A DNA stretch of 64,000 nucleotides from Deltaproteobacteria bacterium (GTDB lineage: Bacteria > Bdellovibrionota_B > Oligoflexia > Oligoflexales > Bog-1112), in the NCBI GenBank assembly GCA_016186945.1, contig JACPKR010000013.1, positions 30,351-94,350 of the forward strand, read 5' to 3'. Under the pieces are notes generated by a model. It had not been told where the DNA came from, did no database searches, and saw nothing but the letters and a program-made list of their open reading frames with translations. The translations under genes were made by a program, and so were the position numbers. How positions within the stretch are numbered: the stretch's first letter is position 1; each line of letters starts with the position of its first letter. Below, in pieces: positions 10,197 through 19,285 of the stretch.

Positions 10197-10247
10197 CCAA
10201 CACAAAAAGCTGAGTTGCCAAAACCAGCTTTTGCCCTTTCTCTGGCA

Positions 10248-10691
10248 CTATCCGTGAGCGTGTTCTTCCGAAGCAACCGCTTTCTTTTCGCCGCGTTTCT
10301 TTTTTTCATCGGCTTTTACTTTGCCCTCATGATCCTGAAAATCGACAAGTTCAAGGTAGGCCATCTGTGTCGCGTCTCCCGAACGTTGGCCTAGCTTGAT
10401 GATACGTGTGTAACCGCCTGGCCGTGTATTGAAGCGCGTACTGAGTTTTCCGAAAGCTGCCTCCACCGCATCTTTCTTGAAAACATATGACAGGACTTGT
10501 CGCCTTGCGTGGAGCGTTTGTCGTTTTCCGAGGGTTATCATCTTTTCCACGATTGGACGCAATGCCCTTGCCTTAGCAAGTGACGTGCGGATTCTTCCTT
10601 CGATCAAAAAAGACGTTGTCATATTTCGCAACATTGCTCGTCTATGATCGGACGCTCTTCCTAAACTTGAATAACCACTTAAGTGACGCAT
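10248..10691 (-). CDS. rplQ: 50S ribosomal protein L17
   Basis: L17 is a large-subunit protein near the exit tunnel. The conserved N-terminal region begins MRHLSGYSSLGR with HRRAMLRNM and continues through RTSLAKARALRPIVEKMITLGK. The core ends near FNTRPGGYTRIIKLGQRSGD. At 147 residues it carries a charged, Lys/Glu/His-rich C-terminal tail of about 27 residues beyond the usual core. It is the last gene of the cluster, 10 bases after rpoA, the standard alpha-operon order. Confidence 0.97.
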   Translation of the reverse strand: MRHLSGYSSLGRASDHRRAMLRNMTTSFLIEGRIRTSLAKARALRPIVEKMITLGKRQTLHARRQVLSYVFKKDAVEAAFGKLSTRFNTRPGGYTRIIKLGQRSGDATQMAYLELVDFQDHEGKVKADEKKKRGEKKAVASEEHAHG

Positions 10692-10701
10692 GTTTTACCC
10701 T

Positions 10702-11718
10702 TTACGGATTTTCAGTCTCTTGATCAGACTCGGGTTTTCTAAGTGTGCTGGGATCGAAACCATCAATTTTCATCCCAAGTGACAGCCCCATTTCCATCAA
10801 AATATCTTTGATTTCGTTAAGCGACTTGCGGCCGAAATTTTTGGTCTTCAGCATTTCGCTTTCGCTTTTCGTTACAAGCTCTCCGATATATTTGATATTC
10901 GCATTTTCCAGGCAATTCGCTGCACGAACGCTCAGCTCAAGTTCATCTACTGTCTTGAACAGATGTTCGTTGAGTTTTGGCTTTTCAGTTTCCTCAGGGA
11001 CTTCGTCCTCGATGTCTTCGGCCTCATCGAAGTTGATAAAGACCGTAAGTTGCTCCTTCAAAATCTTTGCTGCGTATGCCATGGCATCATCTGGTCTGAC
11101 CGCCCCATTTGTCCACAGTTCGATAGATAGCTTATCGTAGTCTGTGTCCTGGCCCACACGAGCATTCTGAACACTGTAGGCAACCCGTCGCACGGGGGCG
11201 AAGATGGAATCTATGGCGATAAAACCGATAGGAATTTCCTTGCGTTTGTTTTTTTCTGCAGGAACATAACCGCGTCCATGCCTCACTATCATCTCGGCAT
11301 GAATCTTCCCCTCTTCGTTCACGGTGCAGATAACTTGTTCCGGATTGAGAATCTCAACATCGCCACTAGTCTCAATATCCTTCGCTGTCAGGATTTTGGG
11401 CCCTTTTGCCGATAGTCGGATGATCGCATCCTTTTCACCCAGGAATCGCAAGTTGAGCTGTTTAATATTCAGGATAATGTCTGTCAGATCTTCCTTGATC
11501 CCAGTAATGGTTGAAAATTCATGTTCAACGCCTTCAAAACGAATAGCGACAACGGCGGCTCCGTTTATGCTTGACAGGAGAACCCTTCGCAGAGAATTCC
11601 CCAAGGTCATGCCGTAACCCCTCTCCAGCGGCTTTGCCACAAACTTGCCATACCGCTCTTTCACTTGTTCCGCTTCCAGGGCTCTTGGCTTTATTAAATC
11701 TTTCCAGTTACGATGCAT
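10702..11718 (-). CDS. rpoA: RNA polymerase alpha subunit
   Basis: The alpha subunit dimerises to nucleate core RNA polymerase assembly and contacts upstream promoter DNA. The 338-residue protein has the N-terminal dimerisation domain ([19 protein letters not shown] near residue 32) and the insert domain. A flexible acidic linker (about 235-250) leads to a C-terminal domain with [16 protein letters not shown] and [13 protein letters not shown], the DNA- and activator-binding helices. It is preceded by a 170-base gap after rpsK, where many bacteria carry rpsD. Confidence 0.98.
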   Translation of the reverse strand: MHRNWKDLIKPRALEAEQVKERYGKFVAKPLERGYGMTLGNSLRRVLLSSINGAAVVAIRFEGVEHEFSTITGIKEDLTDIILNIKQLNLRFLGEKDAIIRLSAKGPKILTAKDIETSGDVEILNPEQVICTVNEEGKIHAEMIVRHGRGYVPAEKNKRKEIPIGFIAIDSIFAPVRRVAYSVQNARVGQDTDYDKLSIELWTNGAVRPDDAMAYAAKILKEQLTVFINFDEAEDIEDEVPEETEKPKLNEHLFKTVDELELSVRAANCLENANIKYIGELVTKSESEMLKTKNFGRKSLNEIKDILMEMGLSLGMKIDGFDPSTLRKPESDQETENP

Positions 11719-11888
11719 TTATTGTCTCCGTTGTTTCAAAACCCCGGGTTCCCCACTTGTGGGATTAAAACCCAGCCGAAGTCGATAGCAATGATTTTAC
11801 CCGAAGAATCTCGGGATTATTAAGAATTTCCAGCCCGCCAAACTTTCTTCCCATCATTATACGTTTTGTTCTTCCGAATCGGAATTGC
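11719..11888 (-). other. Gap between rpsK and rpoA with hairpins; rpsD absent
   Basis: No coding frame is visible here. In transcript sense, small hairpins can be drawn, including TCCCAC/GTGGGGA around 11745-11765 and CCCGA/TCGGG with arms at 11800-11804 and 11811-11815. The gap is long compared with the 1-47 base spacing of the rest of the cluster, and it occupies the usual place of rpsD. It may hold an rpoA promoter or a translational control site. Neither is proven. Confidence 0.4.
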
Positions 11889-12269
11889 TTACACTCTTCT
11901 TCTTTTGGGAGGTCGGCATCCGTTGTGGGGTATGGGGGTCACATCCTTAATCAGAGCGACTTTGATTCCGGAAGCACCGATAGCCCGAACTGCACTTTCC
12001 CGACCCCCTCCCGGACCGTTGACAAGTACTGCCACCGTTTTCACCCCGGCATCGAGAGCTTTACGAGAGCAATCTTCCGCAGCGACTTGCGCAGCGAAGG
12101 GCGTGCTTTTTCTTGACCCTTTGAACCCTTTGGAACCAGAAGATGACCAACAGATCACTTCTCCGTTTATATCGGTAAACGTCACATGGGTATTGTTAAA
12201 AGTCGATTGTATATGAGCAACGCCAATGGGTACATTTCTCTTTTTCTTTTTCTTAGGTGCTCGGTTCAT
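11889..12269 (-). CDS. rpsK: 30S ribosomal protein S11
   Basis: S11 lies on the platform of the small subunit near the E-site mRNA. The 126-residue protein shows the typical basic N-terminus (RAPKKKKKR), then [19 protein letters not shown], the central [17 protein letters not shown] and the C-terminal [16 protein letters not shown]. Length is normal. It follows rpsM by 24 bases. Confidence 0.98.
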   Translation of the reverse strand: MNRAPKKKKKRNVPIGVAHIQSTFNNTHVTFTDINGEVICWSSSGSKGFKGSRKSTPFAAQVAAEDCSRKALDAGVKTVAVLVNGPGGGRESAVRAIGASGIKVALIKDVTPIPHNGCRPPKRRRV

Positions 12270-12293
12270 CTTTTTTCCTTCATCCCTTAATGA

Positions 12294-12677
12294 TTACTTC
12301 GCGGTTGGTGCTTTTTTCTTCCCGGCGACTGTCTTTCGAGGTCCTTTGCGAGTCCTTGCATTTGTTTTTGTCCTTTGACCTCGCACGGGCAGCCCTCGGC
12401 GGTGTCTCAAGCCGCGATAATTACCGAGATCAACCAGTCGTTTCACGCTCAGGGCTACTTCCCTTCGCAAATCGCCTTCTACTGTATATTCACTGTCTAT
12501 GACTTGGCGGATATCGTTGATAGCTTTCGCGTCGAGATCAGCGGCTCTGATCCCGCCATCTACTTTTGCTTTCTTGACTATTTCCCTCGCCGACTGACGC
12601 CCGATCCCATAGATCGTTGTCAGGGCGATTTCAATTTTTTTCTGGGGGGGGAGATCAACTCCAGCGATACGAGCCAT
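12294..12677 (-). CDS. rpsM: 30S ribosomal protein S13
   Basis: S13 sits in the head of the small subunit and contacts the P-site tRNA and the large subunit. Conserved features are [10 protein letters not shown] at the start, a helix-hairpin-helix-like [30 protein letters not shown] and the basic tail [15 protein letters not shown]. At 127 residues it is of usual size. It follows rpmJ by 26 bases in the alpha-operon order. Confidence 0.98.
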   Translation of the reverse strand: MARIAGVDLPPQKKIEIALTTIYGIGRQSAREIVKKAKVDGGIRAADLDAKAINDIRQVIDSEYTVEGDLRREVALSVKRLVDLGNYRGLRHRRGLPVRGQRTKTNARTRKGPRKTVAGKKKAPTAK

Positions 12678-12703
12678 ATTGCTTATCCTTTTATTTCTTT
12701 AAA

Positions 12704-12817
12704 TTAACCTTGTCGTTGCTTGTGTTTAGCAATACTGCACAACACCCGCACAACGCCTTTGCGTTTTACGATTTTGCATTTATCACATATCTTTTTTACG
12801 CTTGCTCGAACTTTCAT
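12704..12817 (-). CDS. rpmJ: 50S ribosomal protein L36 (zinc-ribbon form)
   Basis: This 37-residue gene was read directly from the minus strand: ATG at 12817, TAA at 12704. The product starts [14 protein letters not shown] and ends AKHKQRQG. It keeps the zinc ligands Cys11, Cys14, Cys27 and His32, so it is the C+ (zinc-binding) paralogue type. It sits between infA and rpsM, where rpmJ usually lies. It stabilises 23S rRNA folding near the peptidyl-transferase region. Confidence 0.97.
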   Translation of the reverse strand: MKVRASVKKICDKCKIVKRKGVVRVLCSIAKHKQRQG

Positions 12818-12831
12818 ATTTGCCTGCCTTC

Positions 12832-13053
12832 CTATTTCTTCGACCTGTATACGATGCGTCCTCTTTTCAAATCGTAAGGTGAAAGTTCCACTCTCACCCT
12901 GTCGCCTGGCAAGATTCTAATAAAGTGCATACGCATTTTACCGCTGATATGTGCCAGAACTTCATGACCGTTGTCCAGCTCCACTTTAAACATTGCGTTA
13001 GGCAGTGGTTCTTTTACCGTCCCCTCAGCCTCGATGACATCTTCCTTCGCCAT
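12832..13053 (-). CDS. infA: Translation initiation factor IF-1
   Basis: IF-1 is an S1/OB-fold protein that binds the 30S A site during initiation. The 73-residue product has the standard features [36 protein letters not shown] (in two parts), [16 protein letters not shown] and a final RIVYR segment. It lies between adk (17 bases upstream) and rpmJ (14 bases downstream). Many bacteria carry map between adk and infA; it is not present here. Confidence 0.98.
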   Translation of the reverse strand: MAKEDVIEAEGTVKEPLPNAMFKVELDNGHEVLAHISGKMRMHFIRILPGDRVRVELSPYDLKRGRIVYRSKK

Positions 13054-13070
13054 TACTTCCTCAACACTTC

Positions 13071-13706
13071 CTAACGTTCTAGCTTTTTCATCAATTGGAG
13101 CAGGTCTTTATTAATCGTCGCAGGCTTCCCGTTGCCATCTAGCCGAAAATACTTGCCTTTCTTCTTATAGAAGCCAAGCACTGGGGAAGTTTGCTTGTCA
13201 TAAGCATCCAGCCTTACGAGAATGCTCGATCTTACGTCATCTTTACGCCTAACAAGCTTTGCTTTGCATCTGTCACAGATCCCTTCTTTCTTAGGGGGGT
13301 TATCTGTGACGTGATAAACAGCCTCACACTTTTCACAAGTTAAACGCCCTTCGATACGTCTTATCAGCTCCTCTTGCCCAACATCTATATGTATGACACC
13401 TGTTGTATCCACATTCTCTTCCAGCCATTCCGCCTGGGGTTGGCTCCGGGGGAAGCCGTCTAGCACGACATTCGCGTTCTTCTCTCCTTCTATTTCTTGA
13501 CGGAGGACCTCTTGAAGAATGTCATCAGACACTAGGTGTCCGGCGCTCACGATCGTCTCGATTTTCTTCCCCAGCTCACTTTTAGCGGCTATATGTTTCC
13601 GCAGGATGTCGCCTGTGGATATTTTTCTAAAGCCCAGTGAATCCTTCAGGTAGTTCGCCTGTGTGCCTTTTCCTGCGCCGGGTGCGCCCATCAGGATAAC
13701 GATCAT
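13071..13706 (-). CDS. adk: Adenylate kinase
   Basis: Adenylate kinase interconverts ATP, AMP and ADP. The longer open frame begins inside secY; the ATG at 13706 gives a 211-residue protein starting [16 protein letters not shown], with the P-loop at the very N-terminus as in the family. Other marks are [23 protein letters not shown] and a zinc-type LID with CEKC and CDRC pairs around residues 125-150. The start codon lies one base after the secY stop (TAG), typical of secY-adk coupling. Confidence 0.97.
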   Translation of the reverse strand: MIVILMGAPGAGKGTQANYLKDSLGFRKISTGDILRKHIAAKSELGKKIETIVSAGHLVSDDILQEVLRQEIEGEKNANVVLDGFPRSQPQAEWLEENVDTTGVIHIDVGQEELIRRIEGRLTCEKCEAVYHVTDNPPKKEGICDRCKAKLVRRKDDVRSSILVRLDAYDKQTSPVLGFYKKKGKYFRLDGNGKPATINKDLLQLMKKLER

Positions 13707-13707
13707 T

Positions 13708-15033
13708 CTAAACCCCTCCGCCGCGCCTCGGCCGGATCGTGGTTTTACCCATGAAAGCCTCATAACGTAGAGACTGTCGATGGGCATCTATCTGTCGGAA
13801 GGTCTCTAGTGCTACCCCGACAACGATAAGAAGGCTTGTGCCTCCGAAATAGAACTGAACGTCGAACTTACCCGTCAGGATTGTGGGCAAAACACAAATG
13901 GCCGCCAGGTAAATAGCCCCGACCAGCGTTAGTCTGTTTAAAATCTTGTGAAAATACTCCGCGGTCCTTGCCCCGGGTCTCACTCCTGGAACAAAGCCCC
14001 CATGTTTTTTCAGATTTTCGGCAACATCATCCGCCTTGAAAACGATTGATGTGTAAAAATATGAGAAAAATACGATTAAAGCAACATAGACTGCATTATA
14101 AAGCCACCCGCCTGGAATGAACATCTCTCCGAAGTACTGACCGAGCGTGCTCTGTGGTGCCATCACAGCGGCTGTAACTGGAAATTGCAGGAGTGAACTG
14201 GCAAAAATAGGAGGCAAGACGCCGGCGGAATTGACTCTGATGGGTAGGTGGGATGCTTGTCCGCCGTAAATTTTCCTACCTACCTGACGTTTTGCATACT
14301 GGATGGGAATTTGCCTGGCACCCTGTTCCATAAAGACAACACCGGCGACGACTGCGACGCAAACGGCGATTATGGCAATGATCCGGAACAGATCCATCTG
14401 CTGACTAGAATATTGGGAATACGTGTTACCTATGATACCAGGCAATCCAGCTACAATACCGGCAAAAATAATCAGCGAAATACCGTTTCCGACCCCTCGT
14501 TCTGTGATCTGTTCCCCGAGCCACATTACGAAAGCGGTACCCGCGGTCAACGACACAGTTGTCAGAAGCTTCCACCCGATGCCTCCACTTAAAACTAGGT
14601 CTCCGCCCCCAAATTGGGTTTTTTCGAGTGTATTGGCAATCATGTAGCCCTGAAATAGAGCAAGTATAACAGTACCATAACGTGTATACTGGGTGATCTT
14701 TCGACGACCAGCCTCACCCTCTTTTGACAGCATTTCAAGGTGGGGAACGACGACTGTCAGAAGCTGTGCAATGATAGATGCCGAGATATAGGGCATCACA
14801 CCGAGGGCAAAAATACTGAAACGCTCAAGCGCGCCTCCAGAAAACATATTGAACATACCTAGAAGATTCGCCCCTTGTGTGTGGAAAAACTCGCCTAGGC
14901 GATAGGTATCCACACCGCCAATGGGAATGTGAACTCCAATTCGAAATATGGCAAGGAACAGAAGCGTGAAAAGAAGCTTCTTCTGGAGGTGATTGATCCT
15001 TCCCTGAGGCAATCTCTGAATAGACTGTGCCAC
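13708..15033 (-). CDS. secY: Protein translocase channel subunit SecY
   Basis: SecY is the ten-helix pore of the Sec translocon for export and membrane insertion. The 441-residue protein contains the expected conserved pieces: GIMPYISASI-like LGVMPYISASIIAQLL, TRYGTVILALFQGY, GERGVGNGISLIIFAGI-like motifs, VNSAGVLPPIFASSLLQFP and the cytoplasmic loop before TM9 with PGVRPGARTAEY. The start is GTG at 15033, overlapping the rplO stop (TAG) by one base, so translation is probably coupled to rplO. Confidence 0.98.
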   Translation of the reverse strand: MAQSIQRLPQGRINHLQKKLLFTLLFLAIFRIGVHIPIGGVDTYRLGEFFHTQGANLLGMFNMFSGGALERFSIFALGVMPYISASIIAQLLTVVVPHLEMLSKEGEAGRRKITQYTRYGTVILALFQGYMIANTLEKTQFGGGDLVLSGGIGWKLLTTVSLTAGTAFVMWLGEQITERGVGNGISLIIFAGIVAGLPGIIGNTYSQYSSQQMDLFRIIAIIAVCVAVVAGVVFMEQGARQIPIQYAKRQVGRKIYGGQASHLPIRVNSAGVLPPIFASSLLQFPVTAAVMAPQSTLGQYFGEMFIPGGWLYNAVYVALIVFFSYFYTSIVFKADDVAENLKKHGGFVPGVRPGARTAEYFHKILNRLTLVGAIYLAAICVLPTILTGKFDVQFYFGGTSLLIVVGVALETFRQIDAHRQSLRYEAFMGKTTIRPRRGGGV

Positions 15034-15482
15034 TATGTTTTCCCCTGAATTTTACCACCTAACTTTTCAACAGCCTCTTTCGCCTTGCTGGAAAGCTTGT
15101 CAACTTCGACCACGACAGGCTTCGTCAATTCCCCGTCAGCCAGAAGTTTTATGGGACAGTCCTTGTATCGAAGGAGATTTTTTTCTTTGAGAGACTTCCT
15201 GTTCACGACTTCATTGGTTTCAAAACGGTTTAAATCGCTCAGATTGATGATGTTGTAGACAATCTTTTTCTGATTATTTGTAAATCCGTGCTTTGGAATT
15301 CTACGATAGATGGGCGTTTGTCCACCTTCAAATCCGGGTCGCGGGTTCCCGCTTTTCCGTGCTTTTTGCCCTTTGTGACCCTTGCCCGCGGTCTTGCCAA
15401 GTCCACTACCGATTCCTCGACCGAGTCGTTTTGTCGACTTGTTGGCACCTTCTGCGGGAGACAAATTTCCTAAATTTTTCAT
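15033..15482 (-). CDS. rplO: 50S ribosomal protein L15
   Basis: L15 is an early-to-middle assembly protein of the large subunit. The 149-residue protein shows the N-terminal Gly/Arg/Lys-rich extension (KRLGRGIGSGLGKTAGKGHKGQ), GFEGGQTPIYRRIPKHGF and the globular C-terminal domain with LADGELTKPVVVEV. Size and place between rpmD and secY are standard. Confidence 0.98.
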   Translation of the reverse strand: MKNLGNLSPAEGANKSTKRLGRGIGSGLGKTAGKGHKGQKARKSGNPRPGFEGGQTPIYRRIPKHGFTNNQKKIVYNIINLSDLNRFETNEVVNRKSLKEKNLLRYKDCPIKLLADGELTKPVVVEVDKLSSKAKEAVEKLGGKIQGKT

Positions 15483-15490
15483 TGTTTCAC

Positions 15491-15673
15491 CTACCGACTC
15501 AGTTGGTAATCCACCAAATGGATGACCTTGTTGATCATTCCTCTGATGCAGTTATTGTCTTTATGCACCTTGCTTGACCCGGTCTTGCGGAGTCCGAGTG
15601 CCTGCATGATTTTTCTAGCTTTTTCTGTTTCCGCGATTGTGCTTCGCTTCTTTGTTACTTTTATCGTTCCCAT
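15491..15673 (-). CDS. rpmD: 50S ribosomal protein L30
   Basis: L30 is a small large-subunit protein present in some bacteria only. The 60-residue product has the family pattern: IKVTKKRSTIAETEKARK, then MQALGLRKTGSSKVHKDN and a C-terminal RGMINKVIHLVDYQL. Position between rpsE and rplO confirms the call. Confidence 0.96.
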   Translation of the reverse strand: MGTIKVTKKRSTIAETEKARKIMQALGLRKTGSSKVHKDNNCIRGMINKVIHLVDYQLSR

Positions 15674-15696
15674 CGTTGACCTCTCTTTGAGTCATT

Positions 15697-16254
15697 CTAC
15701 AGAGCTGCTCGTTCTGCCTGCTCTTCCAATTTTTTCTGAGCTGGACGTTTTTGCAAGACCTCTTCAGGAGCGAGTCCTCTGTCTTTTGCATAGCTATCGA
15801 CGGTTACGAGTTGACTGATCCCATCGAAAGTGGCCCGAACGATGTTGTGACCGTTTTTTGAGCCATGTGCTTTGCAAACAATATCCTTTATACCACCAAG
15901 TTCCATGATCATGCGAACGGCCCCACCGGCAATAATACCCTTGCCACTTTTAGCAGGATACATCTTAACCAATGATGAACCGAAATGTCCCTCCACCTCG
16001 AAAGGGATGCTCCCGTTCAGGTTTTGAACGGAGACCAGATGTTTCTTTGCATGCTCAGAAGCTTTTTTGATCGCGTCAGGCACTTCACCAGCGTTTCCGA
16101 TTCCGTAGCCCACTTGACCTTTTCGGTCTCCGACGACGACTAACGCGCTAAAGCTGAAGCGACGTCCGCCTTTTACTACTTTCGCGACACGGCTGATTTT
16201 AACAACACGGTCCTGAAAGCCGTCTAAATCTTTCTCTTGTTCATTTGCGCTCAA
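15697..16254 (-). CDS. rpsE: 30S ribosomal protein S5
   Basis: S5 shapes the mRNA entry site and affects decoding accuracy. The 185-residue protein has an acidic N-terminal extension, the double-stranded-RNA-binding-like domain (VVKISRVAKVVKGGRRFSF, VVVGDRKGQVGYGIGNAGEV) and the C-terminal domain with SGKGIIAGGAVRMIMELGGI. The tail after about residue 165 is charged and somewhat longer than usual. Confidence 0.98.
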   Translation of the reverse strand: MSANEQEKDLDGFQDRVVKISRVAKVVKGGRRFSFSALVVVGDRKGQVGYGIGNAGEVPDAIKKASEHAKKHLVSVQNLNGSIPFEVEGHFGSSLVKMYPAKSGKGIIAGGAVRMIMELGGIKDIVCKAHGSKNGHNIVRATFDGISQLVTVDSYAKDRGLAPEEVLQKRPAQKKLEEQAERAAL

Positions 16255-16272
16255 GGCTTACTCCATTCCTCA

Positions 16273-16641
16273 TCAAAATTCCACACCCGCCGCTCTTACA
16301 CCATCAGCGAATGCTTTGATTCTTCCGTGGTACATATTCCCATTTTTATCGAAAACAATCTGCTTAATGTTATTATCTCTACAGCGTTTGCCGAGTTCTT
16401 TTCCTAGGCCCTCGCACGCTTCCTTATTGGCTCGTTTGTGTTGGCCCTTCTCAAAGGAACTCACGCTCACAACCGTCCGTCCATTGGCATCATTCACAAC
16501 CTGGGCATAAACGTGCCTAGCCGAACGGAATACTGACAAACGAGGCCGTTCAGCACTGCCTGTGATGTTTTTACGAATCCGCTTTTTTCGCCTTAATCTC
16601 AGTTGTTTTCTTTTTGCTATCTTCGCACTCACTTTGATCAC
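16273..16641 (-). CDS. rplR: 50S ribosomal protein L18
   Basis: L18 binds 5S rRNA with L5 and L25-type proteins. The 122-residue protein has a basic N-terminus (KIAKRKQLRLRRKKRIRKN), then RPRLSVFRSARHVYAQVVND and the C-terminal FDKNGNMYHGRIKAFADGVR motif. It lies 24 bases after rplF, in standard order. Confidence 0.97.
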   Translation of the reverse strand: MIKVSAKIAKRKQLRLRRKKRIRKNITGSAERPRLSVFRSARHVYAQVVNDANGRTVVSVSSFEKGQHKRANKEACEGLGKELGKRCRDNNIKQIVFDKNGNMYHGRIKAFADGVRAAGVEF

Positions 16642-16665
16642 CTATCAAATTGGATGGCGTTAAAT

Positions 16666-17208
16666 TTACTTCTTAGCGCCTGATTTGCCCACTTTGGTTG
16701 CGATATGCTCATCCTTGTAACGCACGCCTTTGCCGTGATAAGGCTCGGGGACCCTAAAGGAACGGATATCCGCTGCGACCTGCCCTACCTGTTCTTTGTT
16801 AGCCCCGTTAACTGTGATTTCTGTCTGCTTATCGACTTTAATTTGTATACCTGTTGGGATATTAAAGACGATAGGATGGCTATATCCGAGTGTGAGATTC
16901 AACTCTGAACCCTTCACAGCGGCTCTGTAGCCGACACCACTTAGAACCAATTGCTTTTCAAATCCGTTCGTTACACCCAGGATCATATTATTGACCAGGG
17001 TTCTTGTCAGGCCGAAATATTTGTCCAGTTCCTTAGTTGTTTTTTTAGGAACAACTTTCAGCTTAGACTCTTCTTTTTTAACTTCCATCATCGGATGCAA
17101 TTTGCGGGTCAATTCCCCTTTTGGGCCTTTGACTTTTATGGTCGACTTTGCAAGTTCGACGTTGACGCCGCTAGGGATTGTTATGGGAAGTTTTCCTATT
17201 CTGGACAT
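16666..17208 (-). CDS. rplF: 50S ribosomal protein L6
   Basis: L6 lies near the GTPase centre of the large subunit. The 180-residue protein shows the starting motif MSRIGKLPITIPSGV, the two repeated L6 domains with GVTNGFEKQLVLSGVGYRA, and the C-terminal PEPYHGKGVRYKDE. Its length and place between rpsH and rplR are normal. Confidence 0.98.
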   Translation of the reverse strand: MSRIGKLPITIPSGVNVELAKSTIKVKGPKGELTRKLHPMMEVKKEESKLKVVPKKTTKELDKYFGLTRTLVNNMILGVTNGFEKQLVLSGVGYRAAVKGSELNLTLGYSHPIVFNIPTGIQIKVDKQTEITVNGANKEQVGQVAADIRSFRVPEPYHGKGVRYKDEHIATKVGKSGAKK

Positions 17209-17220
17209 ATTTTCACCTTA

Positions 17221-17625
17221 TTAGTAAACCGAGCAGAGCCATTCTCCGCCCACATTTCGCTTTCGCGCTTCACGGCATGTCATGACGCCTTCGGATGTCG
17301 ATAGGATCGCTATACCAAATCCGCTTTTAATATAGGGGATTTTTTCAGAGCGCACATAAACACGCCTTCCTGGTTTGCTTTTTCGATCCAAAAATCGAAT
17401 GACTCCCTGCTCGGCTCTCTCGTCACGATATTTCAACGCAATTTTGATAACGCCTTGTCTCTCATCTTTTATGCACTTATAGGCTTTTATAAAACCTTCT
17501 TGCTTAAGCAGATGAGTGACTGAAATTTTCAGTCGCGAAGCTGGTACGCTGATCACGTCTTTTCTAGCGCTCTGTGCGTTTCGTATTCGTGTTAAAAGGT
17601 CTGCAACTGGATCTGTGACTTTCAT
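17221..17625 (-). CDS. rpsH: 30S ribosomal protein S8
   Basis: S8 is a primary 16S rRNA-binding protein and, in some bacteria, a translational repressor of the spc operon. The 134-residue protein starts VTDPVADLLTRIRNAQ after MK and ends with GIAILSTSEGVMTCREAR followed by the usual GGEWLCSVY. Every core motif is intact. Confidence 0.98.
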   Translation of the reverse strand: MKVTDPVADLLTRIRNAQSARKDVISVPASRLKISVTHLLKQEGFIKAYKCIKDERQGVIKIALKYRDERAEQGVIRFLDRKSKPGRRVYVRSEKIPYIKSGFGIAILSTSEGVMTCREARKRNVGGEWLCSVY

Positions 17626-17634
17626 ATTTGTCTC

Positions 17635-17820
17635 CTACCATGAAGCCTTTGTTACGCCTGGCAGAAGGCCTTTAGACGCAAGTAGTCGAAAGCACAATCT
17701 ACACAGCCCAAATTTCCTATAAACCGCTCTTGACCTCCCGCACTTATTACAGCGGGTGTAGGCTCTTGTTGAAAATTTCGGTTTTCGTTTCGATTTTACA
17801 ATTAAAGATGTCTTAGCCAC
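17635..17820 (-). CDS. rpsN: 30S ribosomal protein S14, zinc-binding short form
   Basis: The protein is the 61-residue zinc type rather than the 100-residue zinc-free type. Two CxxC pairs are visible (CNKC at 24-27 and CRLC at 40-43), followed by [19 protein letters not shown]14 stabilises the head of the small subunit. It lies between rplE and rpsH, the standard place. No second S14 gene is visible in the window. Confidence 0.97.
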   Translation of the reverse strand: MAKTSLIVKSKRKPKFSTRAYTRCNKCGRSRAVYRKFGLCRLCFRLLASKGLLPGVTKASW

Positions 17821-17828
17821 CGATACTC

Positions 17829-18389
17829 CTATTTTCGGAAGGGAAAGTTGAATTTTTCAAGTAACCCTTTTGCATGAACGTCATTTTTAGCGGTTGTAGT
17901 TATGGAAATACTCACACCGCGAATTTTGTCGACTTTATCGTAATCAATCTCTGGAAATACTATTTGCTCTCTCACTCCGATGGAGAAATTTCCTCGTCCG
18001 TCGAAGGATTTCATCGAATAGCCCCGAAAGTCTCTGATACGTGGGATCGCAATGTTTACGAGTCGATCAAGAAATTCGTACATACGGGCACCACGAAGTG
18101 TCACCATACATCCAATTGGCATCCCTTTTCGCAACTTAAATGTGGCAATACTCTTCTTGGCCTTGGTGGTAACCGGCTTTTGTCCTGTAATATACTCAAG
18201 GTCCTTGATTGCATTTTCCAGAACTTTGATATTCTGAACAGCTTCACCTTGCCCCATGTTGACGACGATTTTTTCGATCTTTGGCACTTCCATTATATTT
18301 TTCAAGGCGAGTTCCTTCATCAGTTCAGGAACTGCTTTCTTATAATCTTTCAAAATCCTTGGTTCGTAACTAGCCACTTTATTCTCCAT
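17829..18389 (-). CDS. rplE: 50S ribosomal protein L5
   Basis: L5 anchors 5S rRNA in the central protuberance. The 186-residue protein has [56 protein letters not shown] and the C-terminal [18 protein letters not shown]. Oddly, its ATG is only three bases after the rplN stop codon; rplX (L24), which normally lies between L14 and L5, is missing. Confidence 0.98.
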   Translation of the reverse strand: MENKVASYEPRILKDYKKAVPELMKELALKNIMEVPKIEKIVVNMGQGEAVQNIKVLENAIKDLEYITGQKPVTTKAKKSIATFKLRKGMPIGCMVTLRGARMYEFLDRLVNIAIPRIRDFRGYSMKSFDGRGNFSIGVREQIVFPEIDYDKVDKIRGVSISITTTAKNDVHAKGLLEKFNFPFRK

Positions 18390-18392
18390 CCA

Positions 18393-18761
18393 TTAAAAGA
18401 CTTCGGGGGCAAGCGATGCGATACGGACAAAGCCTTTCACACGAACTTCGCGACTGATAGGCCCAAAAATCCGCGTGCCGATCGGTTCGTTTCCTTCTTT
18501 TATCAGAACGCAGGCGTTTTCATCGAAGCGAATCGTTGATCCATCATTTCTGATGATCGGCGCTTTTGTCCTAACAACGACAGCCTTATGGACTGCCCCT
18601 TTTTTTACCTTACTATTAGACAGTGCTTCCTTGATAGAGACGACGATTATGTCTCCAGTTTCGGCGAAATTCTTTTTACTTCCCCCAAGGACTTTTATGC
18701 ACTTTACGCTCTTAGCTCCCGAGTTGTCACCGGTTTTTAAGATAGATTCCATTTGAATCAT
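18393..18761 (-). CDS. rplN: 50S ribosomal protein L14
   Basis: L14 lies at the subunit interface of the large subunit. The 122-residue protein shows [19 protein letters not shown], the central [25 protein letters not shown] and the C-terminal [11 protein letters not shown]. It is complete. The neighbour downstream is directly rplE rather than rplX. Confidence 0.98.
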   Translation of the reverse strand: MIQMESILKTGDNSGAKSVKCIKVLGGSKKNFAETGDIIVVSIKEALSNSKVKKGAVHKAVVVRTKAPIIRNDGSTIRFDENACVLIKEGNEPIGTRIFGPISREVRVKGFVRIASLAPEVF

Positions 18762-18771
18762 TACGATTGCC

Positions 18772-19041
18772 TCAATTGACTTCTGTTAATTCTGCTCTTT
18801 TTTCGATGGAAACGAGTTGAAAGCTTTTGTTAGCGCTTTTGGGCGCACATTCGGTAATGGTTACTTCATCGCCAATGTGTGACTCATTCTTTTCATCGTG
18901 AAACATGAATTTGCTTGTACGTTTGATGTACTTTCCAAAGACCGGATGTTTAACGGTTCTTACCAGCTCACCCACTCGAGACTTATTCATTCGATCGCTT
19001 GTAACAACCACGCGTCTTGTTTTTACTATTCGTTCCATCAC
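18772..19041 (-). CDS. rpsQ: 30S ribosomal protein S17
   Basis: S17 is a primary 16S rRNA-binding OB-fold protein. The 89-residue product shows [38 protein letters not shown] and [18 protein letters not shown], all typical. Its start overlaps the rpmC stop by four bases, showing tight coupling. Confidence 0.97.
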   Translation of the reverse strand: MMERIVKTRRVVVTSDRMNKSRVGELVRTVKHPVFGKYIKRTSKFMFHDEKNESHIGDEVTITECAPKSANKSFQLVSIEKRAELTEVN

Positions 19042-19274
19042 TTAACTGATCCCGTTTGTAAGGTTTGCTTCTCTTTTCGCAAAATGTTTTTGACCGTCAG
19101 AACTCTTGCAAGGTTCTTTTTAATTTTGCGCGTTTTTCCTGCGTGTTTTCCCTTCTCGGCATATATATCCATGCGAAGGTTCACCAGTTCATTTCTGAGC
19201 GAGATCTCTGTCTCCAGGAGTTTCTCCCCGCTCAGTGCTTTTATTTCGTCTTTTTTCAGCTTTTCAAGTTCCAT
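19038..19274 (-). CDS. rpmC: 50S ribosomal protein L29
   Basis: L29 is a small two-helix protein near the tunnel exit where chaperones and SRP dock. The 78-residue product has LEKLKKDEIKALSGEKLLE, ELVNLRMDIYAEKGKH and the IKKNLARVLTVKNILRKE helix. It is slightly longer than usual, with a short C-terminal tail. It lies between rplP and rpsQ. Confidence 0.95.
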   Translation of the reverse strand: MELEKLKKDEIKALSGEKLLETEISLRNELVNLRMDIYAEKGKHAGKTRKIKKNLARVLTVKNILRKEKQTLQTGSVK

Positions 19275-19285
19275 CTATGACCTCT

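Noticed and set aside
10021-10248. A 75-codon minus-strand frame covering the gap after rplQ
   Set aside because: It runs through the GC-rich hairpin and into the lipoprotein gene in another frame; its product has no signal or motif.
17874-18539. A 221-codon plus-strand frame over rplE/rplN
   Set aside because: It spans two firmly identified minus-strand ribosomal protein genes and has no family motif.
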